Shown here: piece by piece, positions 1 through 10,240 of the stretch
Layout: each line of letters begins with the position of its first letter
Position numbering within the stretch: position 1 is the stretch's first letter
Origin: Saccharum officinarum
Taxonomy: Eukaryota; Streptophyta; Magnoliopsida; Poales; Poaceae
Direction of reading: 5' to 3'
Assembly (NCBI GenBank): GCA_020631735.1
Contig: CM036197.1
Coordinates: 49,089,880 to 49,153,879 of the forward strand
DNA length: 64,000 nt
Translations under genes and position numbers: made by a program
The notes under the pieces: model-generated
Databases searched by the model: none
The model's input: the letters and a program-made list of their open reading frames with translations, nothing else
Told to the model about the DNA's origin: nothing

Positions 1-1052
1 GCTGAAATCTAGCTGATCTGATTTTTTTTTTGAGAAAAACGCTGCTGATTAATCTTATACGAACATGCTCGAGATCGTGCGACTAGTAATCTGGAGATCA
101 CGTCTGCGTTTCTAAAGCCACACAAGCAACAAAAGCGAGCCAGGCTGCTCCAAATATTTAAACATACTGCTAAAGGCAGGCAATCAGATTGGATCTTTTT
201 TAGAGGGAGTACGATTGGATTATTTTTAAATAGGCGATTGGATCGATCGATTATGCGTGCACGACGTACACCACTCCTAGTCACAACTCACTCGACGGCC
301 GGAACACAGTACTAAAAGTATGGCCAGCTTAAAAGGCAACACACGCTAGGGTTGTTTAATCGAAGGGCTAAACTTAATATTATGAACTTGGGTTAGGTTA
401 ACAAGAGACAGCCGGACAACCAGCTGCGTGCTTTTGGCTTCGGCGAGGTCGTACGCTAGCGTGGACGGCAATATAATGGAGCTAATGATTCCTGGTGTCC
501 CTAACCACTTCGAGGAATCTTTTGACTCCGAGAGCAGTCCCTAACCCCTTCGAGATTAATTGTTCTACTGTTGTACCAGAGTTTATTATATGTCGTGCAA
601 AAAGTCCAAACATATGCAGGAATTCCGAGGATTTTTTATGTACTGTATAAGACAATTTAACTAGTGCTTCATGTGCGATGATGGAACAATGTGCCCGCCG
701 AAAACAAAACAGCATATAGAGAATAGCTCATGTGCATTGCTCTAAACTGCTGGAGGATCTCTAGTGGACACTTCAAATTCCATCATCGGTATTTTCATTT
801 GGTTATTCACTCCACCGTACTCTAAAATAGACTAGTCAAGTTTCGCCTTCCATATCCTATTGACTTATATTTTTTCATATTCAATTTTTTTTTAAAAAAA
901 GTGTCCTTGATTTTCTAAAATTTACTGATGACCTAAAGTTCAAATAATTTACAAACAATTAACTTCGAGGCGCTTAATTTAAAACATGCAATAGATTTTG
1001 AGTTAATTTAGTTAAAGTGTGTTCCTTGTGATTTTAGAAGCTTAATAATGTC
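1..1052. other. Unassigned left flank
   Basis: AT-rich sequence to the left of the first LTR. I see no open frame with recognisable protein content, no RNA gene and no clear terminal repeats. Two short similar phrases (gtccctaaccacttcgag near 499 and gtccctaaccccttcgag near 538) are the only internal repetition noticed. The five bases before the LTR (1048-1052, atgtc) are the expected target-site duplication, but the other copy is not in the window. Confidence 0.5.
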
Positions 1053-4000
1053 TGTAACACTCCGGTGTTACGCAAGCATTTGCATGGCAATCATATGCAT
1101 GGCATTTCATATCATCATAATCATACATGTTAATATTATAATTTGAGTGAAATAAAAGCTTAGAAAGTGGTATTTGAGATGTAATATATTAATGTGCTAA
1201 TCACATTCCATCAAAATTTTGCAACTACAAATCTTATATCACTTAGAACTATAGTTCAATTTTTGGAAGCAACTAGATGACTCAAAGTTTTGTCAAAAAA
1301 CTTGTTCAAAAATATTAATTAAAATATTCAAAAATACTCCCTATTTTAGCTTTTATTTTTCAATTCAAAATCTATTGGGAATTTTTAGTTGGCCCCTTAA
1401 TCAAAGTTGTAGAGAATTAAATTCTAAGCAACTTTCATTTTTGGGTCAATTCCAGAAAATGTCTTCTTCTTGTTCAAAATGGGGTTTGAAATCTGTGTTT
1501 GAATTTGATTTGAAATGAAAAATTTGAAAAAGATCAAAACCAGCTTAGCAGGCCGCTGCCTCGGATTCGACCCGCTGGCCGAATCGGTCCGCGCCACTCC
1601 CGCGCGCGCGCCCGCGTCCGCCTCCGCCGCGGCCCGGCCCAGCAGCCCCCTCTCCCTTCTTCCCGCCCGCGCGCGCGCACGCTGGCGCCCCGGCAGCAAA
1701 CGCCCGCCGCGTGGCGGCCGCATGCCGGCGACGCCACAGCGTGGCCGCTGTGGACCCCGCGCCCGCGCTCCACTTCAAAAACGACCGGGCACCTGGTCTC
1801 CCTTCCATTTCCGCCTCGCCTGCTCCCTTTCTTCCTCCCTCCGGTGAAAACCGCAGCGGAACACCGCTCGCCACCGAGCTCCGCCACCGTCACCGCCCTG
1901 TTCCGGCACCGGTGGACCACCTCCGTCCAATTGTCCGTGCACGAGGCTCCGCCCCATCCTCCCCTCCTCCGAACGAGTGTCGCCTTCTCCTCGTTTGCCC
2001 CGGTAGGGCTCAATTTTTCCCTCGCCTCGCCGCGCCACCGCGACGGTGCCGTCGAGCCCGTGCTCCGCCACCGCCTCGCTCGCCCTATCTCTGCCCTTCC
2101 GCGTCTCCTTCACGCGTTCGCCACTCTCTTGCGAGCGTTTTGCGCACCTTAGCTGGTCGCGGTTTGGCCGGAGCCGGCCGTTGGCCCTCGGCCACCGCCG
2201 CGACGTCGAGGCCACGGAAGCCGGCGACCTCGCTTTGCCCTCCGTTCTCCCCTTTCGGTGGACTGGGCTGCGCCTGTGGGCCGCGCCCCGAGCAGGCCGG
2301 CTCGGCCGTTCCCCCGCGCGCGCAAAGCCGGGCCAAGAACGGCCATGGGCCGGTTTGATTCCACGGGCCGGCCAAGTTTCAATAATAAAAACCGTTTTCT
2401 GTTTTCTTTTATTATTCTTGATGAAAATGCTTTGGAAAATATCTTAGCAGTCATTTCAGCTCCAAAAATTGTGAAATAAATTTATCTAGATTCATTGGAA
2501 CCAGATCTACAATCTAAAAATATTGCATGTCATTTTTGGAATACTTTTCTGTAGAGCTTTAATTAATTCTTAATATTGCTAATATCTTGTAAAATAGCTA
2601 GTAAATCCTATATGTATCAGAAAAATATGATTTTAAGTTTGTTAATCTTCATATATCATGTACTTACTAGGAAAAATATGTTTCATGCATGTGCTGTGGA
2701 AAACTTTGGAGAAGTAGTTCAAGTACCTTTAATGGCTGATTTTTGTTATTTTTGCTAGAGAGCAAACTTTGTATAAAACATGCATGTGATAATTTTTGTA
2801 CAGTCATAGTATGCTATAAAGAACCTAGGAAAAATATTAATTCTGTTGTTTGACACTTTTCATAGTACAAAGTAATTTCATGCTCATTTTTATGCTATAG
2901 CTTGTCATTTTTGTATAGGATAGTTTACTTATCCAAATGCTATGAAATTTTTATGGTAGTCTGTTTAGAGTAGTATTATACTACTGTAATTTTCTTAGAA
3001 CTTTAGGAGCATCAGAAATATATGTTGCTATTCAAACCTATTATTACTTAGGGTTTAAGCAAGTGTTGCTTTAAGTGTGATTAAGAAATTAGTAAAGCTT
3101 TAGTGTATCTTTGAAGCATTTCATAAGATAGGTTAACTTAACATAATAGTAGTAGAAGAGAATGCAGTAGATGACATGTGCTTGTAGTGTATAGTTTCTT
3201 GGATGATGTTGACTACCATGCATTTCAACATATTTATTGCATTCATCTCCTTCGATGCACACTTGCATAATCACTTACGCGCATTGCATCATACAGGATC
3301 GCAAACCGAGAACCCAGTCGTCTTACCCGAGGAGCCAGAGGAGCAGATCGAGGTGCAGCAGCAGGAGGTGGCAGAAGCCGAAGAAGAGGTCGGTGAAGAT
3401 CTCCCGGAGTGCCCCGATCACCGTCCGAGCTCCTTTGAGAGAGGCAAGCCCCGGAGCATTTCTCTCCCGGTTTGCAAATAATTTATTATTAACTTTACTT
3501 AATTTGATGCATTACGTTTAGGAGTTGTTTGCAAACGTTGCTGCATTATACCTTGCTTACCTTTGTTATACCATATCCTTGTTACCCTGTTATCCACAGT
3601 CAAGTCACTGCTTAGCTGGCTTAGACCGGTAGAAGTCGGGTGATTTCCTGTCACCTGCGAGCTATAGGTGGTTACCTGGATCTGTTTGGTTGACTATGAA
3701 GTCATGGTATAACTAAGTGTGAAATGAATTTGAGACCGGGCAGAAACTTGCAGGGTTTCAGACTGTAGTGTTCTCCGTCTGTGTCGGTTAAGGACCGTCC
3801 GTTGTTGTCCCTCGGGTCATGTTGAACGCATGTCTCACATCTAGCTGGCCGGATAAAGTACCTTCCGACCGCGAAACTGGGAGATTATTCGGGCCGAGTG
3901 AATTGCCTGCAACGCACTGTACCGGAGCAGTAGTGGCAGGATACGGCGGCGCGATGATAAGGCCAAAGAGCAGTCGGGCGGCCCCCGGGTACAAGTGGTT

Positions 4001-4914
4001 CCTGGCAAGCTCGCGACTTTACCTGAATGGTTGACTCGGTGACCAACACCTCACTTTAGCGGGTGAGTGAGGTTTGTGTGAGGAATAACTTACCAGCTGG
4101 TTAATAATCGATTCGAATCGCCATCGTTCACTGGATAGTGAACACTTGACTTGAGCTACTTCATCGTAGTAATATTGATGAATCACTTGGATAGTTATGT
4201 GAAAGATGACATGATAACTACTGTTAATGATCAATGGTAATCCTTACTTGCTTAATTACATGTTACTCTAGCACCATTGCAAACATAGTTGGCAGGGTAA
4301 TAAAGAATTAATTACTGCATACTTTTGGAAAGGAGTTGCTAAGTTAAAAATGCTTTTCTTGCAAATGAGTCAGCTATCCCACCAGAAAGCCTATCATGAT
4401 TCCTTGGTGTCTCTTATTTCTGGTTTATGACGGGTAAGTCTAGCTGAGTACCTTCTCGTACTCAGGGCTTTGTTCCCACTTATTGCAGATGGACAGATGT
4501 ACTACGGCTATTGTATCAACTGTCTCTATCCTGCAATGGGCGAAGCATAGGACCATGGGCAATGGTCATTCGTTACTTCTTGTATGATGCTTTTACTGGA
4601 GATGATCACAAGCTGGCACTTTATTCCAAAATGTTGTGTGTGTGCGTGATTTGAACTACCGCTTCCGCTACTTTTATTCAAACCTGGTTTGTAATAACTA
4701 TATTTAAACTCTGATGTATTTTATGCCGTGAACTTTTATGTAACTTATGATGGTAACCGTTAAACTTAGTACGATCTTGGCTGTTATGAGAAATGGTTTG
4801 AAATTCGTCGAGATTTCACGGACTACCGGGTTATACGGGCTTAAGTTTGTTGAATTGTCCTTCCGTTGGATGATTTTCCTACTTAATTTCGTATAATTGG
4901 GCGGTTCTGTTACA
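1053..4914 (+). repeat. 5' LTR of Tekay-like element
   Basis: Begins tgtaacactccggtg and ends gggcggttctgttaca (TG...CA), directly followed by a primer-binding site. Length 3862 bp, long for a Gypsy LTR but usual for Tekay/Del. It contains a GC-rich island (about 1540-2380) inside AT-rich sequence; open frames there are probably chance products of GC content. The block about 3785-4170 is strongly similar, in reverse complement, to 27540-27910 and 37440-37810 in the LTRs of the non-coding element. A GA-rich stretch at 3297-3480 after an acceptor-like catacag could be an untranslated exon. Confidence 0.85.
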
Positions 4915-4916
4915 GC

Positions 4917-4928
4917 TGGCATCGGAGC
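4917..4928 (+). other. Primer-binding site (initiator tRNA-Met type)
   Basis: tggcatcggagc lies two bases after the LTR end and matches the plant initiator-Met consensus tggtatcagagc at 10 of 12 positions. It fixes the LTR boundary and the plus orientation. Confidence 0.85.
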
Positions 4929-5703
4929 ATGGTTTAGCGTGATTACTGTTCATAAGTGTATTTAAAACCAAATTTTATTTAAAAAGTGTGATTTTAAAAC
5001 TAAATGTGTGCCAGTGGTCATATCCTGTATGCCCAGTTAAGGACTCTAGGTGGCTATTTAAGTACTAACTTGGGGTTCTTGCACCATATTTCTCTTTCGT
5101 TGCTCATACGGCGTGCTATTGTATGAGTGCCACTTAATTGAGTGGTAATGTATGGATCAGTTACCTCTACGCTTTGGTAAGTGTGAGCTGTGAGACCATG
5201 ATCGGATACACCGCCGATCTAGGGAGAGTGTTTTATATGATACTAGAATAATTACATGTTGTACACATGTTTTTATGAAAGTATCGCATGTGTGGGTGTT
5301 CCGTCCGTTGAGGCGATATCGTCAATAGGACGATGTGTGTGGGTAGTTACTACCGTTGTACACGCATCTGGGAATTCGTGTAGAACGCGTAGGTAGATTT
5401 ACTGCTTTCATGCATTCATGGGGAATGGGCTGAAATGAATTTTCTGTAGGTACATAACAGCGTTCATTGTGTAGATCGAATTAGTTACGTATATGAGAGA
5501 TCGTTTGTATGCCACCGAATTCCTCGTTAGATGTCTTTATTTTCTAAGTTTGTGAGAACGTAAGACTCGCGCATGCATCATACTGCCTGAGCATTTCATT
5601 CATAACCTGCATTCCTCCCCTTATAAAAGGATTATCCCAGTTTGATAAAAGTGACATCAACTTAAAATATGTCTCACCGGGTAATTTAAAACTTGTGCTA
5701 CAG
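4929..5703 (+). other. Untranslated leader of Tekay-like element
   Basis: No coding signal. The part at about 5020-5075 (ccagtggtcat, then a taaggac...aggtggct...aagtactaacttgggg run) recurs in the reverse complement of about 36500-36560 in the non-coding element, so this leader is conserved between the two. The leader ends with tgtgctacag directly before the ATG of the next ORF. Confidence 0.7.
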
Positions 5704-6678
5704 ATGGCCCGCACGAAGAAGACTGCCCGTAAGTCCACTGGTGGAAGAGCACCCCGTCACCAGATGGCCCCGTGGGAACGCCGCAGCACGGACACTTTTC
5801 TAAGTGAGTTTGGCATGCCCACCTTGCTTTGGAGAGTGCTTCATGATGTGGGGTACCCAGAGGGTCAAGAGCCGGTGTACTCTTGGAATGAGAACTAGCT
5901 AGCTGAGGATGGACTTGCAATAGTGGAGATCACCGTCCCTGCTCTTGGTGATGTTCCAGAATGGGATGGTTGGCATTTGGAGTTTGAAGGACGTACTCCA
6001 GTTGAGGGTGCAGAGGGTGCAGCCTTTGACGTCATCCGAGACATAATGAGTAGGTTTCCTAATGAGTTGGCAGCAGCTTTGGCAGGTACCTTCCCGAGAG
6101 ATGATCCTCGTGATGCCATTTGGGTGCAACCGCAAGGAGGTGCCTTGGTTAGAGGCCCAAGTGAAGGACAGGCTAGCGACAACCACACGATGAGTGCCAT
6201 GTATGCAACCATCAGAGCATACCAGGGTCTTGAGAATACCTATTGGACCTTGACTGGTCTAAGAGGTGATGATCGGCTTGAAGCAAGGAAGCAGAAGAAG
6301 AAGCAAGCACGTGCTATAGCTAGCTTGCAGAAGCAGTTGGCCGACATGAGCTTGCAGCGAGATCGGGCTCTCAAGAGAAGTGAGAGTGCTATGCAGCGGG
6401 TGCAGACGTTGACTCAAGCCAACAGAAATACAGACCGCATGATGGGACAGCTAGTGCAGGAAAGGAATGAAGCCTAGAACGAGAGGGACCTTCTCAGGCA
6501 AAGGGTCGAGGAGCTAGAACAGTATAACGCCAACTTGCATGAAGAGTTCCATGCCCTCTACAACGGGATAGGCCCGTATGCTCCTCCGGACGCCGCCCAG
6601 ATGGACATCGACGACGACACCGCCACTGATGGTAGCAATGGTGACGCCTCCGACCTCGACGACGGCCCCAAGGAGTAG
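5704..6678 (+). pseudogene. Extra ORF upstream of gag with histone H3-tail-like N-terminus (two amber stops)
   Basis: One reading frame of 324 codons from ATG 5704 to TAG 6676-6678, interrupted by TAG at 5896 (codon 65) and 6475 (codon 258); reading continues in the same frame past both, so it is one decayed gene. Residues 1-18 read MARTKKTARKSTGGRAPR, nearly the histone H3 N-terminus: K4 and the A-R-K9-S10 context are kept, Q5 is K, K14 is R and K18 is H. The rest is not histone: there is no histone fold. About residues 193-285 are a charged, heptad-like coiled coil, and from residue 300 the tail is acidic (MDIDDDTATDGSNGD...). Extra ORFs are known in plant Gypsy elements; the function of this one is unknown. 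Chromatin mimicry is inference. The ATG follows an acceptor-like CAG. Confidence 0.8.
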
Positions 6679-7028
6679 GCTAGTTGCCTTGCGTTAGTGA
6701 TAGGTTTTATCGCGATGGTCTTCTTTTGGTTCCCATGTATCGTGTTGTATCCTGTTCGATCTTGAGACTGGCGATCTTTTGGATCTTGGTTGTGTATGTG
6801 ATGCTTGAACGCATGAAAGTCTAGTGTATGTATGCTGGCAACGTGGTTGTATGGAACGCGATGTTGCATTCGAAGTAATTTGATTAGTGATGTTGTTTTA
6901 ATTGGAATGTGATTATTGTGCTCTGTCTTATTGCATGACTTGTCTCTCTCAATAAATTCAGTATGGCATGATTGTTCATTCGGATACAATTACTAACACT
7001 TCGCTCAATTATTACTTGTTGCTGAAAT
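6679..7028 (+). other. Spacer between extra ORF and gag
   Basis: AT-rich, no coding signal. It ends with a T-rich stretch and gctgaaatatgcag immediately before the gag ATGs, which resembles a splice acceptor. Confidence 0.5.
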
Positions 7029-8190
7029 ATGCAGATGGCAAACACTCGCCGTGCCACGTATGAGGCCGCTGAAACTGGTGGCAATGGTGCAGTGGCTGTG
7101 GGGGTGGTGCAAACAACGTCAACCACCAGGAGCCACAGCCAGAGCCACAATTGCCCCTCCTCCACCGCTCACTGCAGAAGTGTTCTTCGCACAGTTCCTT
7201 GGAAGCCAGCGCAACGCCGAGCAGTCACAAAGGATATATGGAAGATTTTCTACGTACCATCGCTGAAAATGTTCAGAGAGGAAATAATCAAGGTGGTGGC
7301 TATGGAGTGAACCAGTACAGCAATTTCAAGGATTTCATGGATACTAGGCCACCTATTTTTAAGGAAGCAGCCGAGCCACTCGACGCTGAAGAATGGATCA
7401 ACACTATGGAAGATAAGTTCCGTGTGTTGAGACTGACAGAAGTCCTGGAAAACAGAATATGCTGCACATCAGTTACAGGGACCGGCAGGGATGTGGTGGA
7501 AGCATCATCGCACCACTTTTCCTCCCAATGCCCAGATTACTTGGAGAGAATTCACTGAAGCGTTTAAGGGAGCTTATATTCCCCCAGGGTTGGTTGAGAT
7601 GAAGCTTGGAGAGTTCTTGGCCTTAAATCAGGGTACCAAGACTGTAACACAGTATTTGATGCATTTAACAACTTGTGCCGCTATGCTCCAGACATGGTCA
7701 ACACAGATGCAAAGAGAATTGCTAGTTTCAAGAGAGGGTTAAGTCCGAAGATGATGAAGCATGTGGTTACAATACCCGCGCCAGGTTCAATGACTTTGTC
7801 AGTGATTGTTTGAAACAAGAAAAGAACAACAACGCCTACACTGCATCCAAGAATCGCAAGAGGGTGTTTGAGTCAGGACCATCACAGTCCAGAGTTGTCA
7901 CTGCAATCATCTTTCTTATCGTCCGTCCGCACCTGGTGCAAGGTTCAGGCCTCCACAGCATAAAACTCAGAACTACAGGGACCACAGAAGCCGTACAAGA
8001 TGGCCGTGCCGCCAGCAAAGATCACCGCAGCTTGCCAGAATAAAGCAACTCCAGGGAGCAATAGGATCTGCTGGTACAGTGAAGGGGCCCTGCTACAATT
8101 GTGGTCAGCCAGGCCACTTTTCAAAGTTCTGCCTTATCCGCTAGAAAGAGCAACAGACTTACACTGCCCGTGTACACCATACCACCGTTG
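7029..8190 (+). pseudogene. gag: Gag of Tekay-like element (frameshifted)
   Basis: Starts at ATG 7029 (MQMANTRRATYEA) or ATG 7035. The frame changes near 7150 and again near 7490-7550. The middle segment has the Retrotrans_gag signature (RPPIFKEAAEPLDAEEWINTMEDKF, shown here only as a landmark around 7350-7425), followed by WREFTEAFKGAYIPPG near 7533-7585. A CCHC zinc knuckle of C-X2-C-X4-H-X4-C form (CYNCGQPGHFSKFC) is encoded at 8091-8132. At least two frameshifts make it non-functional. In an intact element it would form the nucleocapsid and package the RNA. Confidence 0.82.
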
Positions 8191-8720
8191 ATGAGATTCC
8201 TGAAGGAGAACCTGTAACTGCCGGTAAGTTTCTTGTTTAACCATCACCCTGTAGTTGTTCTATTTGATTCTGGATCCTTGCATTCTTTTTATGAGTCAAG
8301 CATTTACACGGAAGCATGAACAACTATGCACAGAATTGAATTATGGTTATCGCATAAGTTCAGCAGGGGCTGATGTGCTAACCAATAAGATGGTTAGAGG
8401 GGCAACCTTGAGTTAGATAGTCAGAAGTTTCGAGTGAACCTGATAGTTATGCCGGGACTAGTTTTGGATGTATAATAGGAATGAACTGGATGAAAGACTG
8501 GGGAGCAGTCAAGATACAAGCAGTCGATTGCTTACCCTTAAGATCCACAGGCAGAGGGTACTTTTCAGGTACCAATTGCCCAAAAGAACAGACCTTGTGA
8601 GTGTGACCTATGCCATGGAAGTTGTTCCTATCCACCAGATCCGGTAGTGTGTGAGTTCCCGGATGTGTTTCCAGAAGAGTTACCTGGCCTTCCTCCAGTA
8701 GAGATTGAGTTTGGAATCGA
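8191..8720 (+). pseudogene. pol: Protease and start of reverse transcriptase, Tekay-like element
   Basis: Aspartic protease active site LFDSGS at 8260-8277, within a VVVLFDSGSLHSF context. Several stops and frame changes follow. At 8650-8720 the frame reads EFPDVFPEELPGLPPVEIEF, the conserved lead-in to Gypsy RT, and then runs into the N gap. No RT catalytic motif is present in this contig. Confidence 0.78.
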
Positions 8721-8820
8721 NNNNNNNNNNNNNNNNNNNNNNNNNNNNNNNNNNNNNNNNNNNNNNNNNNNNNNNNNNNNNNNNNNNNNNNNNNNNNNNN
8801 NNNNNNNNNNNNNNNNNNNN
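8721..8820. other. Assembly gap (100 N)
   Basis: Exactly 100 N. The left side is a plus-strand Tekay-like pol and the right side a Tat-type accessory ORF, so the flanks are not continuous within one element and the true distance is unknown. Confidence 0.98.
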
Positions 8821-10240
8821 CGGACCAGGCCGGTGTCGCGACGGTCGTTGGAGAGGTGGATACCGCGGGCGAGGCGGTCCTTCCGCGGGACCGGGAGACG
8901 CCCCGGCCGGGTCATCCTCGTCTGGCCCGACATCGCCGCGCTGGCGATAGCGCGGCCGAGACGGAGCTGCGAAGTGGGGGGGGCGTCCCTGAGTTCAGGG
9001 ACGCTACGAACCCGACGCCGAGCCCATCTTTGTCTTGAGCGACAAAGATGAGGTGCACCGATGGGAGTACCTCGAGGCGTCCGCCAGCACCTCGACCGGT
9101 TGCTCCGAGTGGCGTCCGGTGCCGTGCGGAGTATGGGGATGCCACCGAGGTATGATCGACCCGTCGGCTTTCTTGATGTGTTTTTTCTCGGATTTGTGAC
9201 CTTTTCGAATTGCGTTCAGGAGCTGAAGAGTTTCCGCCCAAAGTCGCTCTTCATCCGGGACGAGAGTGGTGTGTGGGACGCGCTGTCCCAGCAACGGGTT
9301 CTGGTCGAGGAGGCCCAGAAACGCTATCCGATCGGAACGCCGAGATGGCTGAACTCGCGTCGCATACGCACATTGAAGGAAGAGGCGACGCAGGCATGCG
9401 GCCGAGCCGTGATGCGCACAAGCCTGGACAAGGCTCGGGAGGAGGCTGCCCAGGCGCGCAGGGACCTCGAGCCCTGTCTGCGCGGGTGAAGGAGCTCGAG
9501 GAGGATGTTTCCCAGGTCAGTCTTCAGCGCGACGCCTTCCACGCCGAGATCACGACGCTGCAGGGAGCCGTCCAAAAGAAGGACGCAGCTCTCGAGTCTG
9601 CTCGGCAGGAGGTCGAGGCGCTAAAGGCAGCCATCCGTGACAAGGACAGCGCCTTCCTGGGGCTCGAGCGAACGTGTGGGGGGCTCCGCGACGAGGTCGT
9701 GGCCTGCAGACCCACGTCGAGGGTAAGTGTGGTTGTTATAGTCACGACGTTGAAGGCCCCGCGTTGGGCACTAATTTGTTTATCGTGTTTCAGAGCTGGA
9801 GAGAGAGAACCGAGAGGCCCAATCGTGCGTCAACTCCTTCCAGAGCCTCTTCGAAGCCGAGGTCCGGAGGACCAACTTCTCCAGGGCGCATCACCACCGT
9901 GTGTGATGGCCTAGGGGTCGAGCCCGACACCGACACCGGGGAAGATGTTCCGGGGAACTCCTTCGTCCGACGGATGGTGGCGCTGGGCCGCCTTGCCCGG
10001 GAGAAGATACGGAACGGCCTCCATCACGGCGTGAAGAGGGCGCTGGCCGTCGTCCGTTCGGGGTTTGTGTTTGACATGAGGCTCGTTGCCGAGAGTTTCA
10101 TCACAGACCCCGATCGGACGGACGAGGGAGAACGAGATGCCTGCGTGGAGCTGATCGAAGCCGCCGAAGAGCCTGGGAGTCGTCTGGCCTCGCTTTTTGA
10201 AGCCGAGGTGGTTCCTCCTGCCGACGACGAAGGCCTGTGA
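8821..10240 (+). pseudogene. Antisense accessory ORF of Tat element, spliced, degenerate, C-terminal part
   Basis: Plus-strand coding region opposite to the element. Exon pieces are separated by two short introns with good signals: 9150-9219 (70 bp, gtatga...ttcag) and 9723-9793 (71 bp, gtaagt...ttcag). Recognisable segments are EPIFVLSDKDEVHRWEYLE before intron 1, ELKSFRPKSLFIRDE after it, a long heptad-rich coiled coil (KELEEDVSQVSLQRDAFHAE onward, about 9490-9720), and a terminal block ending with TGA at 10238-10240. Frame changes near 9480, 9700 and 9895 make it a pseudogene. The N-terminus is lost in the gap. Antisense extra ORFs in Tat elements are known; their function is not. Confidence 0.72.

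Larger units (their letters stand above)
1053..8720 (+). mobile_element. Ty3/Gypsy retrotransposon, Tekay/Del-like chromovirus, 5' part
   Basis: Order seen: 3.86 kb LTR, primer site, extra ORF, gag with one CCHC knuckle, aspartic protease (LFDSGS), then the N-terminal lead-in of RT (PDVFPEELPGLPP) cut by the N run at 8721. The RT lead-in and the very long LTR with an initiator-Met primer site fit the Tekay/Del group; that placement is from family knowledge, since the rest of RT, the integrase and any chromodomain are missing. Coding parts carry amber stops and frameshifts, so this copy is not autonomous. Its LTR and leader are closely related to those of the non-coding element at 26790-41465. 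Confidence 0.82.

Noticed and set aside
1515..2450. Several long open frames on both strands in the GC-rich part of the first LTR
   Set aside because: They overlap in most frames, have low-complexity Arg/Pro/Ala composition and no domain; stop codons are simply rare in GC-rich sequence.
4917..4928. tRNA gene remnants at the tggtatcagagc-like sites
   Set aside because: They are short primer-binding sites adjoining LTRs, with no cloverleaf around them.
5704..5898. A host histone H3 gene or gene fragment
   Set aside because: Only the first 20 or so residues resemble H3; the following residues show no histone fold, and the ORF lies in the normal position of an extra ORF between LTR leader and gag.
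8628..9051. Open frames running through the N gap
   Set aside because: Undetermined bases create artificial continuity; the two sides belong to different elements.
8821..10240. An independent host gene with introns
   Set aside because: It occupies the place and orientation of the accessory ORF known in Tat elements, next to the integrase end, and is degenerate.
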